Origin: Hyphomicrobium zavarzinii ATCC 27496
GTDB taxonomy: Bacteria; Pseudomonadota; Alphaproteobacteria; Rhizobiales; Hyphomicrobiaceae
Direction of reading: 5' to 3'
Length of the DNA: 64,000 nucleotides
Assembly (NCBI RefSeq): GCF_000383415.1
Contig: NZ_KB911259.1
Span: 1 to 64,000 of the forward strand
The stretch's first letter is position 1, and each line of letters opens with the position of its first letter. The notes beneath the pieces are model-generated. The model had not been told where the DNA came from and did no database searches. It worked only from the letters and a program-made list of their open reading frames with translations. The position numbers and the translations under genes are program-made. Positions 26,427 to 36,723 of this stretch are shown one piece after another.

Positions 26427-27884
26427 TTACGGCGCGAGGCCCTGGGCTGGCGGCGGGGGCGCATCCGGATCGTAGACATCCGCCATCGCCATGGCGCCGT
26501 CGCGCCGGTAGATATCGGGACGGAACTCGATCACGCCGTTGGGCTCAGCCCACGCCGTGATGTAGGTGAAATAAACCGGAACGGGACGCGACAGCGCCAC
26601 GTCGAGCGCCTGCCCCTGGTCGAGGACGGCCTGCACGCGCCCCGGCTGCTCCCATCCGGCTTCGAAACGCGCCAGCCATTCGACGAGCTGGAACACGTCC
26701 TGCACGCGCACGCACCCTGCGCTGAACGCACGAGCGCGCTGCTGGAAGAGCGGCTTCATCGGCGTGTCATGCATATAGACGCCGTGCTCGTTCTGCATAT
26801 CGATGCGAACGAGGCCGAGCGCGTTCTGCGGGCCCGGGTCCTGCTTGAGCTTGACGCGGCGCGCGTCCGCCTGCGACCAGTCGATGGAGGTGGGATCGAG
26901 CTCGGGCCCGTTGAAATCGCCGGAAATGACGCGGATGTGCTCCTTCGTCAAATAGTCCGGCTCCTTCACGAGGCGCGGAAACACATCGAGTTGCGCCACG
27001 CTGTCCGGCACGCGCCAGTAGGGAAAGAAGTTCAAATTGCGGATCATCGCCTTGAGCGACGGCGTCTCGCGGCCGTTGCGGCCCACGATCACGCGATGGC
27101 GCAGCACAGTCTGATAGCGTTCGACGGCTTCGAGCTGAAAGGCCGGCACGTTGACCAGCACATAACGCTCCTCGGGCGGCGTCTGCACGAGCTCCAGGAT
27201 GCGGCCGTGATTGAGCTTGAGCTGGGCGAGACGCTCTTCCGCGGTGATGTTGAGTGCGGCGAGCGTCGGCTGGTCGACACGCCCCGTGGCGCGCAGGCCA
27301 TTGCGCTCCTGGAAACGCACGACCGCCTGCTCGACCCCTGAATCGAACGAGTAGTCGTTGTAGCTCGCCGAACGCGGCAGCTCACCCGTCGCCATCAGCC
27401 TGCGCCGGAGCGCCGCCACGCGCTCGTCGTCTTCACCGACGCGCAGCATGCGGTTTCCGGGAATCATCGGCCAGCCGCCCCGGCTCACGATGTCCTGGTA
27501 CTGGGCGATGGCCTTCTCCATGGCCACCAGCATTTCATCGCTGCGCCACGGCACGTCGGTAGGGCGGAGATCGTTGAGCACGTCCTGGCGCGGCGGCGTG
27601 CGCTCCATTTCCGCGCGCCGGCCAGAATAGTCCGGCGTGCCGAAGCTCGTGATTCCTTCCCACCAATTGCCGTCCTGCGCCGCGGCCGACGTTCCGGACC
27701 AGCTCGAAGCCACGGCGAACAGCGCCCCCGCCATCACCGGCACGGAGCAGCGCCGGATGAAAGCTCGCGTCGCTTCCGTTCTGCGGCGGACGAACGACAC
27801 GCGTAGGCTACGGCAGAACGTCATGAGCGAGGTCATTCCCTGTTTGCTGAAGGCCAGCCCTGGCGACGGACGATCAGGCGTCAA
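26427..27884 (-). CDS. L,D-transpeptidase (YcbB/LdtD-like)
   Basis: 485 residues; internal Met codons at 17 and 21 are alternative starts before the export signal (VMAGALFAVASSWSGTSAAAQ). A peptidoglycan-binding-like helical region (VEQAVVRFQERNGLRATGRVDQPTLAALN) precedes the YkuD catalytic domain, which has HDTPMKPLFQ and the active-site motif SAGCVRV with Cys at about 391. Such enzymes form 3-3 crosslinks in peptidoglycan or attach proteins to it. A paralogue lies at 36724-38001. Confidence 0.9.
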   Translation of the reverse strand: MTPDRPSPGLAFSKQGMTSLMTFCRSLRVSFVRRRTEATRAFIRRCSVPVMAGALFAVASSWSGTSAAAQDGNWWEGITSFGTPDYSGRRAEMERTPPRQDVLNDLRPTDVPWRSDEMLVAMEKAIAQYQDIVSRGGWPMIPGNRMLRVGEDDERVAALRRRLMATGELPRSASYNDYSFDSGVEQAVVRFQERNGLRATGRVDQPTLAALNITAEERLAQLKLNHGRILELVQTPPEERYVLVNVPAFQLEAVERYQTVLRHRVIVGRNGRETPSLKAMIRNLNFFPYWRVPDSVAQLDVFPRLVKEPDYLTKEHIRVISGDFNGPELDPTSIDWSQADARRVKLKQDPGPQNALGLVRIDMQNEHGVYMHDTPMKPLFQQRARAFSAGCVRVQDVFQLVEWLARFEAGWEQPGRVQAVLDQGQALDVALSRPVPVYFTYITAWAEPNGVIEFRPDIYRRDGAMAMADVYDPDAPPPPAQGLAP

Positions 27885-28019
27885 CGCGAGCGATTCCAGG
27901 GCCGTTAAACGAAAACGATATGGCCAAACAAAGACCCATTATCAATCAAACTATCGCCAAACCCTTGGAAATTCAGCGGGTCCCGCCGGACGCACTGAAG
28001 GGTCCCATTCGGGCTTCCG

Positions 28020-29009
28020 TCAATGCGGGAAATGATCCCATCCAGGCCTAGTGAACGACATCGGTTGCCCGTCCGCACCCAGCACGGAAATGCCCGTTCC
28101 GGCGGAAAGCCGTCCGATTTCCGAGACGGGCACCCCACACGCTTGAGCTGCGGCCTGGAACGCGGATGCCTCTCCAGGCGAAACGGCCGCAAGCACCTCG
28201 TAGTCGTCGCCCCCCGTGAGCGCGGTCGCGATGAGATCCGGCTGGCGCGCAAGTGCGCTCAAAAGCGGTTGCGAGAGCGGCAGGCGCACACAATCGAGCG
28301 AAGCGGCGAGCCCGGAGGCGCGCGCGAGACGTGCACAATCCTTGACCAGTCCGTCCGACACGTCCATGGCCGCCGACGCATGGGCGAGGAGATGCGGGGC
28401 GAGCGCCACGCGCGGCTCCGGACGGAGATAGCGGCCAACCAGCATCGCTGCCTCACGCATATCGAGACCGAGCGAAACGCGCCTGTCCGGGTCCTGCCGC
28501 AGCAAGAGGCCGACCGCACTGTCCCCGAGCGTACCCGAGAGAAAAAGCAGGTCGCCCGCCTTCGCTGACCCACGCCGCACCATCCGCCCGCTTGGCACAC
28601 TGCCGATGGCGGTCACGGTCGCGGTGAGCGGGCCAGGCCTGCGATCGGTGTCCCCTCCGGCGAGGGCGATCCCGAACGCGGCCTGTGCTTCGCCGAGCCC
28701 GCGCGCGAACTCCGCGAGCCACGCGCGCTCCGGCAACTCCGGAAAAGCGATCGACAGGAGATAGGCGATCGGGCGCGCGCCCTTCGCTGCAAGGTCCGAC
28801 ACGTTGACCGCGAGCGCCTTCCACGCGATGTCGGCCGGCGCATCCTCGGGAAAGAAATGGACGCCCGCCGCAACTGCATCGGTGGTGAGAACGAGATCCT
28901 CACCAGGCGGCGGCGTAAGAAACGCGCAATCGTCCGTGAGGCCCAGCGCACCGGCAAAGCCCGAGGCCAGCGGCGCGAACGTCGTCTGGATCAGCTCGTC
29001 CTCGCCCAC
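28020..29009 (-). CDS. thiL: Thiamine-monophosphate kinase
   Basis: 329 residues, full length for ThiL. The opening EDELIQTTFAPLA, the DDCAFL and TTDAVAAGVHF metal/substrate segments, AVNVSDLAAKGARP, AAMDVSDGLVKDCARLA and GGDDYEVLAAV are all family landmarks. It phosphorylates thiamine phosphate to the active cofactor. It is the last gene of the nrdR-rib-nusB operon, 27 bases after nusB. Confidence 0.95.
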   Translation of the reverse strand: MGEDELIQTTFAPLASGFAGALGLTDDCAFLTPPPGEDLVLTTDAVAAGVHFFPEDAPADIAWKALAVNVSDLAAKGARPIAYLLSIAFPELPERAWLAEFARGLGEAQAAFGIALAGGDTDRRPGPLTATVTAIGSVPSGRMVRRGSAKAGDLLFLSGTLGDSAVGLLLRQDPDRRVSLGLDMREAAMLVGRYLRPEPRVALAPHLLAHASAAMDVSDGLVKDCARLARASGLAASLDCVRLPLSQPLLSALARQPDLIATALTGGDDYEVLAAVSPGEASAFQAAAQACGVPVSEIGRLSAGTGISVLGADGQPMSFTRPGWDHFPH

Positions 29010-29036
29010 CGCGCACTCTCCGAATCTGGAAGCGGT

Positions 29037-29573
29037 CTACTCCCCGTCGCCCGGCGTCGTGAATTCTTTCGCACGCAGCTTGTGCGCGATCCTGTCGAGC
29101 ACGCCATTGACGACCTTCGGCTCGTCGCCCTCGAAGAACGCCTTCGCGATGTTGATGTACTCGTTGATGATCACGCGTGCGGGCACGTCGCTGCGCTCGA
29201 GCGTCTCGAATACGCCCGCGCGGAGGATCGCACGCAGGATCGAATCGACGCGCACCAGCCGCCAGCCGGTCCGAAGCTGCTGGTCCACCAGCGGATCGAT
29301 CTCGCGCTGTCTGCGCACCACGCCCTTCACGACGTCCGCGAAGAACGTCGCGTCCGCGCCCTCGAGGCTCGTCATGCTGTCGGCATCAGGCTCTGGCTCG
29401 GGCGCGCCTTCCGGCGGCGAAGGCGGCGGCGAGTTGAACTGCTCGATCACCTCGCCGGCATCGGTGCCCGCCAGATCCATCTGGTAGAGCGCCTGCACGG
29501 CAGCCATGCGCGAAACCGTGCGCGGTTTCGGACCATCGCCGGTAGATTTCTTTCTGCGGGGAGCGCTGCTCAT
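29037..29573 (-). CDS. nusB: Transcription antitermination factor NusB
   Basis: 178 residues. The NusB fold is recognisable from RMAAVQALYQMDL, DPLVDQQLRTGWRLVRVDSILRAILRAGVFEL-type helices and INEYINIAKAFFEGDEPKVVNGVLDRIA. A Pro/Glu-rich insert (SPPPSPPEGAPEPEPDAD) makes it longer than the usual 140 or so. It binds boxA RNA with NusE during rRNA transcription. The start overlaps the ribH stop (ATGA), the usual ribH-nusB coupling. Confidence 0.95.
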   Translation of the reverse strand: MSSAPRRKKSTGDGPKPRTVSRMAAVQALYQMDLAGTDAGEVIEQFNSPPPSPPEGAPEPEPDADSMTSLEGADATFFADVVKGVVRRQREIDPLVDQQLRTGWRLVRVDSILRAILRAGVFETLERSDVPARVIINEYINIAKAFFEGDEPKVVNGVLDRIAHKLRAKEFTTPGDGE

Positions 29574-30082
29574 GATGCGCGCTGCCTGAATGTCTGCGCG
29601 AGCCAGATGAGCCGGAGGCACGCCCGCGCCGCATCGCCGCCCTTGCCCTCCGCACCGCCACGCGCGCGCGCAAGTGCCTGCGCTTCCGTGTCGACGGTCA
29701 GCACGCCGTTGCCGACGGGAATGTCGTGCTGGATCGCCGTTTCCATCAGCCAATGATTGGTGTTGTTGCACACGATGTCGTAGTGCGACGTCTCTCCGCG
29801 GATCACGCAGCCGAGCACGATGGCGCCTGCATAGACGGGCTTCGCCCCGCCCGTGAACAGACCCGCCGAAACAGCCTGGCGGAATGCCTGCGGAATTTCG
29901 AGCGCACCCGGCACCGGAACACGATCGTAGCCAACGCCCGCCGCATCGAGCACCGCCCGCGCGCCGGCAACCAGCTCGTTCGTCACTTCCTGATAGTAGG
30001 GCGCCTCAATGATGAGGATGCGCGCGGAGCCGCCGGAATGCAGCTCCATCTCGATACGTTTGCGATTATCGTCTTTGACCAT
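29570..30082 (-). CDS. ribH: 6,7-dimethyl-8-ribityllumazine synthase
   Basis: 170 residues from the ATG at 30082. The motifs RILIIEAPYYQEVTNELVAGA, VPGALEIPQAF, GAIVLGCVIRGETSHYDIVCN and IPVGNGVLTVDTEAQA identify lumazine synthase, which condenses the pyrimidine with the butanone phosphate made by RibB. It lies five bases after ribB and overlaps nusB. Confidence 0.95.
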   Translation of the reverse strand: MVKDDNRKRIEMELHSGGSARILIIEAPYYQEVTNELVAGARAVLDAAGVGYDRVPVPGALEIPQAFRQAVSAGLFTGGAKPVYAGAIVLGCVIRGETSHYDIVCNNTNHWLMETAIQHDIPVGNGVLTVDTEAQALARARGGAEGKGGDAARACLRLIWLAQTFRQRAS

Positions 30083-30087
30083 TTCAA

Positions 30088-31236
30088 CTACTCGATTGCC
30101 CGCGTGCCGACGATGCGCAGCCCATAGGCCTCGAGGCCGACGTACACGTCGTCCGGCGCATTGGTGAGCAGCACCATGTCGGCAACGCCGAGCTCCCTCA
30201 AAATCTGCGAGCCGACGCCGATCTCTACCTGACGGCGTCCGCGTGCAGCCTTCTCTCCCGCATCGGCCTTGGACCGGCGGCCAACCCATTCCGAAACGCT
30301 CTTCGGACCGAGATCGCGGATCAGCACGATCACGCCGCGCCCCTCGCGCTCTATGGCGCGGATAGACTTCGCCACGGCGCCATGATCCCCCGCGATGCCC
30401 AGAAGATCGCCGAGTACGTTCACGGCATGAACACGCACGAGCACAGGCCCGCCAGAGGGACTGATGTCGCCCTTCACCAGCGCCAGATGCTCGACCGGCT
30501 CGACCGTCGTCGTGAACACGCGGAGATCGAACGTGCCGCCAAGTGACGTGTCCACCTGCGTGCGCGCGACCTGCTTCACCAGCCGGTCGTGCTTCAGCCG
30601 GTAAGCGATGAGATCCTCGATGGTGCCTATCTTGAGACCGTGCCGCTGTGCGAACGGAATAAGATCCGGCATCCGCGCCATGGTGCCGTCTTCGTTCATG
30701 ATCTCGCAGATCACCGCCGCCGGATAGAGTCCGGCGAGACGCGCGAGATCGACGGATGCTTCCGTATGACCCGCGCGGATCAGCACGCCGCCCTCGCGCG
30801 CGACGAGCGGAAACACATGCCCTGGCGAAACGAGATCGTTGGCGCCCTTGGTGGCATCGATCGCCGTCGCGATCGTACGCGCGCGATCATGCGCCGAGAT
30901 GCCCGTCGAGACGCCTTCGCGTGCTTCGATCGATTGCGTGAAGGCCGTGCGCTCGCGCGCCGCCTTGGTCCGCACCATGAACTCGAGCCCGAGCTCCTGC
31001 GCCCTGGTCTGCATCAGCGTGAGGCAGATGAGACCGCGGCCGTGCTTGGCCATGAAGTTGACGGCATCCGGCGTCGCCATCTGCGCGGGGATCACGAGAT
31101 CGCCCTCGTTCTCGCGATGCTCCGCGTCAACGAGGATGACCATGCGCCCGTTCAGCATGTCCTCCACGATCTCCGCGGTGGACGACAGGAAGCCGGCAAT
31201 TTCCGACTGCGTAATTTTACCGAGACCGGTGCTCAC
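30088..31236 (-). CDS. ribB: 3,4-dihydroxy-2-butanone-4-phosphate synthase with degenerate RibA domain
   Basis: 382 residues from a GTG that overlaps the ribE stop (GTGA). The N-terminal DHBP synthase domain is intact (ILVDAEHRENEGDLVIPA, GLICLTL, TAFTQSIEAREGVSTGISAHDRA, PGHVFPLVAREGGVLIRAGHTEAS). The C-terminal GTP cyclohydrolase II-like domain lacks the three zinc Cys: the segment reads VRVHAVNVLGDLLGIAGDHG. It should therefore make only the butanone phosphate, as in RibBX-type proteins, and a separate RibA is needed elsewhere. Confidence 0.92.
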   Translation of the reverse strand: MSTGLGKITQSEIAGFLSSTAEIVEDMLNGRMVILVDAEHRENEGDLVIPAQMATPDAVNFMAKHGRGLICLTLMQTRAQELGLEFMVRTKAARERTAFTQSIEAREGVSTGISAHDRARTIATAIDATKGANDLVSPGHVFPLVAREGGVLIRAGHTEASVDLARLAGLYPAAVICEIMNEDGTMARMPDLIPFAQRHGLKIGTIEDLIAYRLKHDRLVKQVARTQVDTSLGGTFDLRVFTTTVEPVEHLALVKGDISPSGGPVLVRVHAVNVLGDLLGIAGDHGAVAKSIRAIEREGRGVIVLIRDLGPKSVSEWVGRRSKADAGEKAARGRRQVEIGVGSQILRELGVADMVLLTNAPDDVYVGLEAYGLRIVGTRAIE

Positions 31237-31826
31237 ACCCGAAACTCCATGATCCGCGCCACATAGCGCGCAAAGAGGTCGATCTCCACGTTGACCTCGT
31301 CGCCGGGCTTTTTGCGCCCCCACGTCGTCTCGGTCAAGGTCACGGGGATCAGATTGACGCCGAAGCGGTTTCCGCTCACCTCGTTAACGGTGAGGGAGGC
31401 CCCGTCAAGGGCAATTGAGCCCTTCGGCGCCGCATAGGGCGCAAGCGCCTGGGGCAGCTCGATGAGCACGCGAATGCTCTCTCCATCGGCCCGCATGTCG
31501 ATGATCTGGCCCACGCCGTCCACGTGACCCGAGACGATATGTCCGCCGAGCTCGTCGCCCGCCTTGAGGGCACGCTCCAGATTGATCCGCCGGCCCACTT
31601 GCCAGCTCCCGAGCGTGGTCTTGGACAGCGTCTCGTTGGAGACGTCGACCGTGAAGGCCGAGCCCGCGCCATCGGCCCGCAGCGTCACCACCGAAAGGCA
31701 GCAGCCGTCGCAGGCGATCGATGCGCCGAGCGCGATGCCGTCGGCCGCATACCGCGAGCGGATCGCGAAGCGTCCGCCTTCCCGGCCGATCAGCTCGCCG
31801 ACGTCCGTGATAATTCCCGTAAACAC
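31233..31826 (-). CDS. ribE: Riboflavin synthase alpha chain
   Basis: 197 residues with the expected internal duplication: MFTGIITDVGEL...ACDGCCLSVV in the first half and GGHIVSGHVDGVGQI...SIALDGASLTVNEV in the second. It dismutates two lumazine molecules to riboflavin. It lies 15 bases after ribD and overlaps ribB by four bases. Confidence 0.95.
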   Translation of the reverse strand: MFTGIITDVGELIGREGGRFAIRSRYAADGIALGASIACDGCCLSVVTLRADGAGSAFTVDVSNETLSKTTLGSWQVGRRINLERALKAGDELGGHIVSGHVDGVGQIIDMRADGESIRVLIELPQALAPYAAPKGSIALDGASLTVNEVSGNRFGVNLIPVTLTETTWGRKKPGDEVNVEIDLFARYVARIMEFRV

Positions 31827-31841
31827 TCTAACGCTCCCCGC

Positions 31842-32954
31842 TCATGAGCCCGGCGTCCGCACCCGGAGGACCGACATTGTGTCGGCCCCCACCCGGCGCC
31901 GCCGCGCGAGATCGAGATCTAGCCCCGGAGCGAGACGCGCGGCAAGCTCCACGGCCCGCACCTCGGCCTCGCCTGATCCCGCTTGAAACAGAACGACCTC
32001 GTCCGCGAGCTTTTCCTGCGAAAATGCTTTCCAGATTGCAGCTCCACCTTCGACGAGCAGCCGTGTGATCCCCTCGTCCGACAGCAAGCCCAGCACATCG
32101 CGCGGCGCGATCCCATGACCTGAGACAGGAAGACGGAAAATCCTCGCACCCGCCGCTTCGAGCTCTCCCGCGCGTGCCGGATCGGCATCCTCACCCATGA
32201 CGATCCACAGCGGCACACTTCGCGCCGTACGCACGAGCTTGGCGCCGGCAGACAAGCCGAGCGAGCGCGAGAGCACCACGCGGACCGGTGAGCGCTCCGC
32301 AAGCCCCGGCAGACGGCATGTAAGGTCGGGATCATCATCGCGAACCGTCTGGCCGCCGACCAGAATGGCATCGCAAGCCGCGCGTAAATAATGCCCCTGC
32401 GCCCGCGCCTCCGGTCCCGTGACGAACAGGGCCTTCCCATCGGCGCCGCGTGGCACAGCACCCGCGGCCGACAAGGCCATCTTGAGCTGCACGAAGGGGC
32501 GCCGCTCCGTGATGCGAAGAATATGCCCCAGCGTCGCCCAGCGCGCCTCCTCGCCCCTCAAACCGGTTTCAACCGCAATGCCGGCATCCCTGAGACGCTG
32601 GATGCCGTGTCCTTTCGTGCGCGGGTCCGGATCGCCGACGCCGATGACGACACGACGGATGCCGCCAGCAACCACGGCATCCGCGCAGGGTGGCGTCTTT
32701 CCGTGGTGCGCGCACGGCTCGAGCGTCACGTAGAGCGTGGCATCGCGGGCACGCGCTCCCGCGCGGCGCAACGCTTCCGTCTCCGCGTGTGGCCGCCCGC
32801 CTGGCTGCGTGACGCCGCGTGCAATCAGCTCACCCGTGCTCTCATCCGCGATCACCGCACCCACCGAAGGGTTGGGCGCAGTCGTGCCGAGCCCCCGCCG
32901 CGCGAGCGTGAGCGCGATGTCCATCATGTGCTGATCGAACGGCGAAAAACCCAC
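31842..32954 (-). CDS. ribD: Bifunctional riboflavin deaminase/reductase RibD
   Basis: 370 residues. The N-terminal deaminase has the zinc-binding HAETEAL and EPCAHHGKTPPCADA motifs. The C-terminal reductase shows RPFVQLKMALS and RLLVEGGAAIWKAF. It performs the second and third steps of riboflavin synthesis. It follows nrdR by 27 bases in the operon. Confidence 0.95.
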   Translation of the reverse strand: MGFSPFDQHMMDIALTLARRGLGTTAPNPSVGAVIADESTGELIARGVTQPGGRPHAETEALRRAGARARDATLYVTLEPCAHHGKTPPCADAVVAGGIRRVVIGVGDPDPRTKGHGIQRLRDAGIAVETGLRGEEARWATLGHILRITERRPFVQLKMALSAAGAVPRGADGKALFVTGPEARAQGHYLRAACDAILVGGQTVRDDDPDLTCRLPGLAERSPVRVVLSRSLGLSAGAKLVRTARSVPLWIVMGEDADPARAGELEAAGARIFRLPVSGHGIAPRDVLGLLSDEGITRLLVEGGAAIWKAFSQEKLADEVVLFQAGSGEAEVRAVELAARLAPGLDLDLARRRRVGADTMSVLRVRTPGS

Positions 32955-32981
32955 GGCGACTGCCTGCTGCCTAACTGCCCA

Positions 32982-33473
32982 CTAGTGCTTCTTCGCCGCC
33001 CGATGCGCATCATCGGGGCCATCGTCGCGCGCGATCTCGCCGAGCACTTCCTGGAAATCGGCGGCCTCACGGAAATCGCGATAGACGGAAGCGAAACGCA
33101 CGTAGGCCACGGGATCGAGCGCGCGAAGACCGTCCATGACGAACGTGCCGATGGTCGAGGACGGAATCTCCGTCTCACCGGTGCTTTCGAGCTGGCGCAC
33201 GATTCCCGATACCATGCGGTCGATGCGCTCGCTCTCGATCGGCCGCTTCCTCAGTGCCACCTCGACCGACTTCAACAGCTTGTCGCGATCGAACGGGACC
33301 TTGCGTCCCGACCGCTTGACGACGGTCAGCTCGCGAAGCTGCACGCGCTCGAACGTGGTGAAGCGGCCGCCGCAATCCGGGCACACGCGGCGGCGGCGGA
33401 TGGCGGCGTTCTCCTCCGTCGGCCGGCTGTCCTTCACCTGCGTCTCCTCGCAGGAGCAATACGGACAACGCAT
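32982..33473 (-). CDS. nrdR: Transcriptional repressor NrdR
   Basis: 163 residues: the N-terminal zinc ribbon [17 protein letters not shown]...[18 protein letters not shown] and the ATP-cone ([28 protein letters not shown]). NrdR senses nucleotide balance and represses ribonucleotide reductase genes through paired NrdR boxes. The window also contains nrdJ, preceded by such a pair at 46366-46412. It is the first gene of the rib-nusB-thiL operon, downstream of the glyA terminator. Confidence 0.96.
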   Translation of the reverse strand: MRCPYCSCEETQVKDSRPTEENAAIRRRRVCPDCGGRFTTFERVQLRELTVVKRSGRKVPFDRDKLLKSVEVALRKRPIESERIDRMVSGIVRQLESTGETEIPSSTIGTFVMDGLRALDPVAYVRFASVYRDFREAADFQEVLGEIARDDGPDDAHRAAKKH

Positions 33474-33497
33474 GTCTGGCGGTCTCCTGAAATGAAA

Positions 33498-33524
33498 GGC
33501 GCCGGAGCGAACCGCTCCGGCGCC
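33498..33524 (-). terminator. glyA terminator
   Basis: A perfect 12-bp stem, GGCGCCGGAGCG/CGCTCCGGCGCC, with a 3-base loop. On the minus strand it is followed by TTTCATT. It ends the glyA transcript before nrdR. Confidence 0.88.
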
Positions 33525-33598
33525 TTCTTCTAGTGCAAGTCCCGCCGCAATGAAACGGCTCCTTCACATCTCCCGCTGAGAGAGACGAAAGGCGGAGA

Positions 33599-34876
33599 TC
33601 AGTAGATCGGGAAGCGCTTGCAGAGCGCCGTGGCCTCGGCCTTGATCTTCTCCTCGACGGCGCCGTTGCCGGCTTCGCCGTTCTTGGCGAGCCCCTCCAG
33701 GACCTCGGCAATCATGCGGCCGATGTCGCGGAACTCCGCTTCGCCGAAGCCGCGGGTCGTGCCGGCCGGTGCGCCGAGACGGATGCCCGAGGTGACCATC
33801 GGCTTCTCGGGATCGAACGGAACACCGTTCTTGTTGCAGGTGATGTGCGCGCGGCCCATCGACTTCTCCGAGATGTTGCCCGTGAGCTTCTTCGGACGCA
33901 GGTCGACGAGGATGAGGTGCGTATCGGTGCCGCCCGAGACGAGCGCGAAGCCGGCGTTGACGAGAACCTCGCCCATCGCCTTAGCGTTGACGATCACCTG
34001 CTTCGCATAGGCCTTGAACTCCGGCGTCAGGATCTCGCCGAACGCCACAGCCTTGCCGGCGATGACATGCATCAGCGGACCGCCCTGGATGCCGGGGAAG
34101 ATGGCCGAGTTGACCTTCTTCGCGATGTCCTCGTCGTTGGTGAGGATCATGCCGCCGCGCGGACCGCGCAGCGTCTTGTGGGTGGTCGTGGTGACGACGT
34201 GAGCGTGCGGGAACGGCGAGGGATGCTCACCGGCAGCGACGAGGCCCGCGAAGTGCGCCATGTCCACCATGAGGTGTGCGCCGACCTCGTCCGCGATCGA
34301 GCGGAACGCGGCGAAGTCGAACTGGCGCGGATAGGCGGAGCCGCCCGCGATGATGATGCGCGGCTTCTCGGCCTTGGCGATCTCGCGCACCTTGTTCATG
34401 TCGATGCGGTGCGTTTCGGGCTCGACCTGATAGTGCACCGCCTTGAACCACTTGCCCGACTGGTTGACCGTCGCGCCGTGCGTGAGGTGGCCACCGTGAG
34501 CCAGGTTGAGGCCGAGGATGGTGTCACCCGGCTTGGCGAGCGCGTTGAACACGCCCTGGTTGGCCTGCGAGCCGGAGTTCGGCTGCACGTTCGCGAAGCC
34601 GCAGCCGAAGATCTTCTTGGCGCGCTCGATCGCCAGGTCCTCGACGATGTCCACGTACTGGCAGCCACCATAGTAGCGCTTGCCCGGATAGCCTTCGGCG
34701 TACTTGTTGGTCAGCACGCTGCCCGCGGCCTCGAGCACCGCCTTGGAGACGATGTTCTCGGAGGCGATGAGCTCGATCTCGTGCTGCTGGCGCCCCAGCT
34801 CCTTGTCGATCGCCGACGCGACTTCCGGATCGGTCTCGGCAAGATGAGATTTGAAGAAGCGGGCGGTGTTCGACAT
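33599..34876 (-). CDS. glyA: Serine hydroxymethyltransferase
   Basis: 425 residues from the ATG at 34876, the usual length. The PLP lysine lies in [17 protein letters not shown]. Other landmarks are [42 protein letters not shown] and [14 protein letters not shown]. It interconverts serine and glycine while charging tetrahydrofolate with one-carbon units. It is a single gene between terminators. Confidence 0.97.
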   Translation of the reverse strand: MSNTARFFKSHLAETDPEVASAIDKELGRQQHEIELIASENIVSKAVLEAAGSVLTNKYAEGYPGKRYYGGCQYVDIVEDLAIERAKKIFGCGFANVQPNSGSQANQGVFNALAKPGDTILGLNLAHGGHLTHGATVNQSGKWFKAVHYQVEPETHRIDMNKVREIAKAEKPRIIIAGGSAYPRQFDFAAFRSIADEVGAHLMVDMAHFAGLVAAGEHPSPFPHAHVVTTTTHKTLRGPRGGMILTNDEDIAKKVNSAIFPGIQGGPLMHVIAGKAVAFGEILTPEFKAYAKQVIVNAKAMGEVLVNAGFALVSGGTDTHLILVDLRPKKLTGNISEKSMGRAHITCNKNGVPFDPEKPMVTSGIRLGAPAGTTRGFGEAEFRDIGRMIAEVLEGLAKNGEAGNGAVEEKIKAEATALCKRFPIY

Positions 34877-35176
34877 GACGTTTCCTCGTGGTGTCGGCTG
34901 AGATTTTGATGGGGAGGGTGGCGATAGCACTGAATTCATTTACGAAATCGGAGAACCGTTGCAGCCAGCTCCTTGCATGACGAAAGTACAATGGTGCCAC
35001 GGCAAACGCTCGCGAATGCCCTTACCATGCGTCAAGCGAAAGCAACAAGGAAGTCTCCGTCGCACCCACCGGCGATGTGCAGCGCAACAGGGATTTCTGT
35101 GAAGATCTTCGCAAGATAGGCAAAAGCAAACGGGCGGCGACAAAGCTGCCACCGCCCGCAAGCCATGAAAAAATAT
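34877..35176 (-). terminator. glyA upstream region with hemA terminator at 35131-35158
   Basis: CGGGCGG (35131-35137) pairs with CCGCCCG (35152-35158). On the minus strand the hairpin is followed by TTTGCTTTT, so it terminates hemA. The remaining bases to 34877 should hold the glyA promoter; no confident -35/-10 was picked. Confidence 0.7.
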
Positions 35177-36412
35177 TTACTCGGCAGCAAGCTTGCCCGT
35201 CTTGCCCACGGCTGCAGGGCACGCGGCCCAAAGCATGCGCAGGGCTTCCGTAAGCTCGTCCATCTGCGCATCGGTGTGATGCGGGCCGGGCGTAAGGCGA
35301 ATGCGCTCCGTTCCGCGCGGAACGGTCGGATAGTTGATCGGCTGCACGTAGATGCCATGCGTCTCGAGAAGACGGTCGGTCACCTCTTTGCAGTGAACCG
35401 GGTCGCCGATAAGCACGGGCACGATATGGCTCTGGTTCTGGAACACCGGGAGCCCCGCGGCCAGAAGGCGGGTCTTGAGCGCCTTCGCGCGCTCCTGGTG
35501 ACGGGCCCGCTCGAGCGAGCTGCTCTTCAGATGCCGGATGCTGGCGAGTGCGCCGGCCGCGATGGCCGGAGCCAGCGAAGTGGTGAAGATGAAGCCGGGT
35601 GCGAACGAGCGGATCGCATCGCAGAGATCCCGCGTGCCGGCGATATAGCCGCCCATCACGCCGAAGCCCTTGGCCAGCGTGCCGTTGACGATGTCGACGC
35701 GGTGCATGACGTTGTCACGCTCCGCGATGCCGCCGCCGCGCGGGCCGTACATGCCGACGGCGTGCACCTCGTCGAGATAGGTCAGCGCGCCGTATTTCTC
35801 GGCGAGATCGCAGATCGCACCGATCGGAGCGATGTGGCCGTCCATTGAATACACGCTCTCGAAAGCGATGATCTTCGGCGTGCCGGCCGGAACCTGTTTC
35901 AGCTTTGCTTCGAGATCGGCCACGTCGTTGTGGCGGAAGATGCGCTTCTCGCTGCCGCCGTGACGGATGCCTTCGATCATCGAAGCGTGATTCTTTTCGT
36001 CGGAGAAGATCACGCAGCCCGGCAGCAGCTTGGCCAGCGTCGAGAGCGCGGCCTCGTTGGCGACGTAGGCCGAGGTGAACAGCAGCGCCTGCTCCTTGCC
36101 ATGGAGATCGGCGATCTCATGCTCGAGCTCGACGTGATAATGGGTGGTACCGGAGATGTTGCGTGTGCCGCCCGAACCGGCGCCGACCGAGTCGATCGCC
36201 TCGTGCATGGCCGCCACCACCTTGGGGTGCTGGCCCATGCCGAGATAGTCGTTGGAGCACCACACGACGATCGGCTTGGTGCCCGCGCTCGTCACATGTT
36301 CAGCAGCAGGAAACGCACCTCGGCGGCGCTTCACATCGGCGAAAACCCGGTAGCGACCTTCCCGCCTGATCGCATCGAGTGATGCCTTGAAGTGCCTCGC
36401 ATAGTCCACCAT
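35177..36412 (-). CDS. hemA: 5-aminolevulinate synthase
   Basis: 411 residues. PLP enzyme of the alpha-oxoamine synthase family: [66 protein letters not shown] and the lysine in [17 protein letters not shown]. It condenses glycine and succinyl-CoA, the C4 route to haem that typifies alphaproteobacteria. hemB, the next pathway enzyme, is also in the window at 42387. Confidence 0.97.
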   Translation of the reverse strand: MVDYARHFKASLDAIRREGRYRVFADVKRRRGAFPAAEHVTSAGTKPIVVWCSNDYLGMGQHPKVVAAMHEAIDSVGAGSGGTRNISGTTHYHVELEHEIADLHGKEQALLFTSAYVANEAALSTLAKLLPGCVIFSDEKNHASMIEGIRHGGSEKRIFRHNDVADLEAKLKQVPAGTPKIIAFESVYSMDGHIAPIGAICDLAEKYGALTYLDEVHAVGMYGPRGGGIAERDNVMHRVDIVNGTLAKGFGVMGGYIAGTRDLCDAIRSFAPGFIFTTSLAPAIAAGALASIRHLKSSSLERARHQERAKALKTRLLAAGLPVFQNQSHIVPVLIGDPVHCKEVTDRLLETHGIYVQPINYPTVPRGTERIRLTPGPHHTDAQMDELTEALRMLWAACPAAVGKTGKLAAE

Positions 36413-36723
36413 CGACGTTTCCTCGAACCTTTGTTCGTCAGAACTGCCGCTGTATGTAACGGCAGACTGCCTTTTAGGCTAGCATCCCTCGGATAGTGTT
36501 ACATTGCAACCGTTCTAATGTCGCGGCAACCCCAGCTTTTTCGGCTGTTCGGGGAAACAATGGGCCGGGATTTGGAGCCCCGTCGCCCCCCTGGGAAACC
36601 ATAAGCGTGCCGTGCATCCTGATTGAGGCATGGCAGGCTCGATCGCATTGACATCGGTCAAGTTGCTCAGCCCCATCGGCCTCGCGGCGAACAGGTCGCA
36701 CCCGCGCGGTGAGAGCCCGCTTC
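36413..36723. other. Intergenic region upstream of hemA
   Basis: 311 bases, presumably containing the hemA promoter. TGCCG/CGGCA form a small hairpin about 35 bases from the hemA start. No gene or other clear site was seen. Confidence 0.45.
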
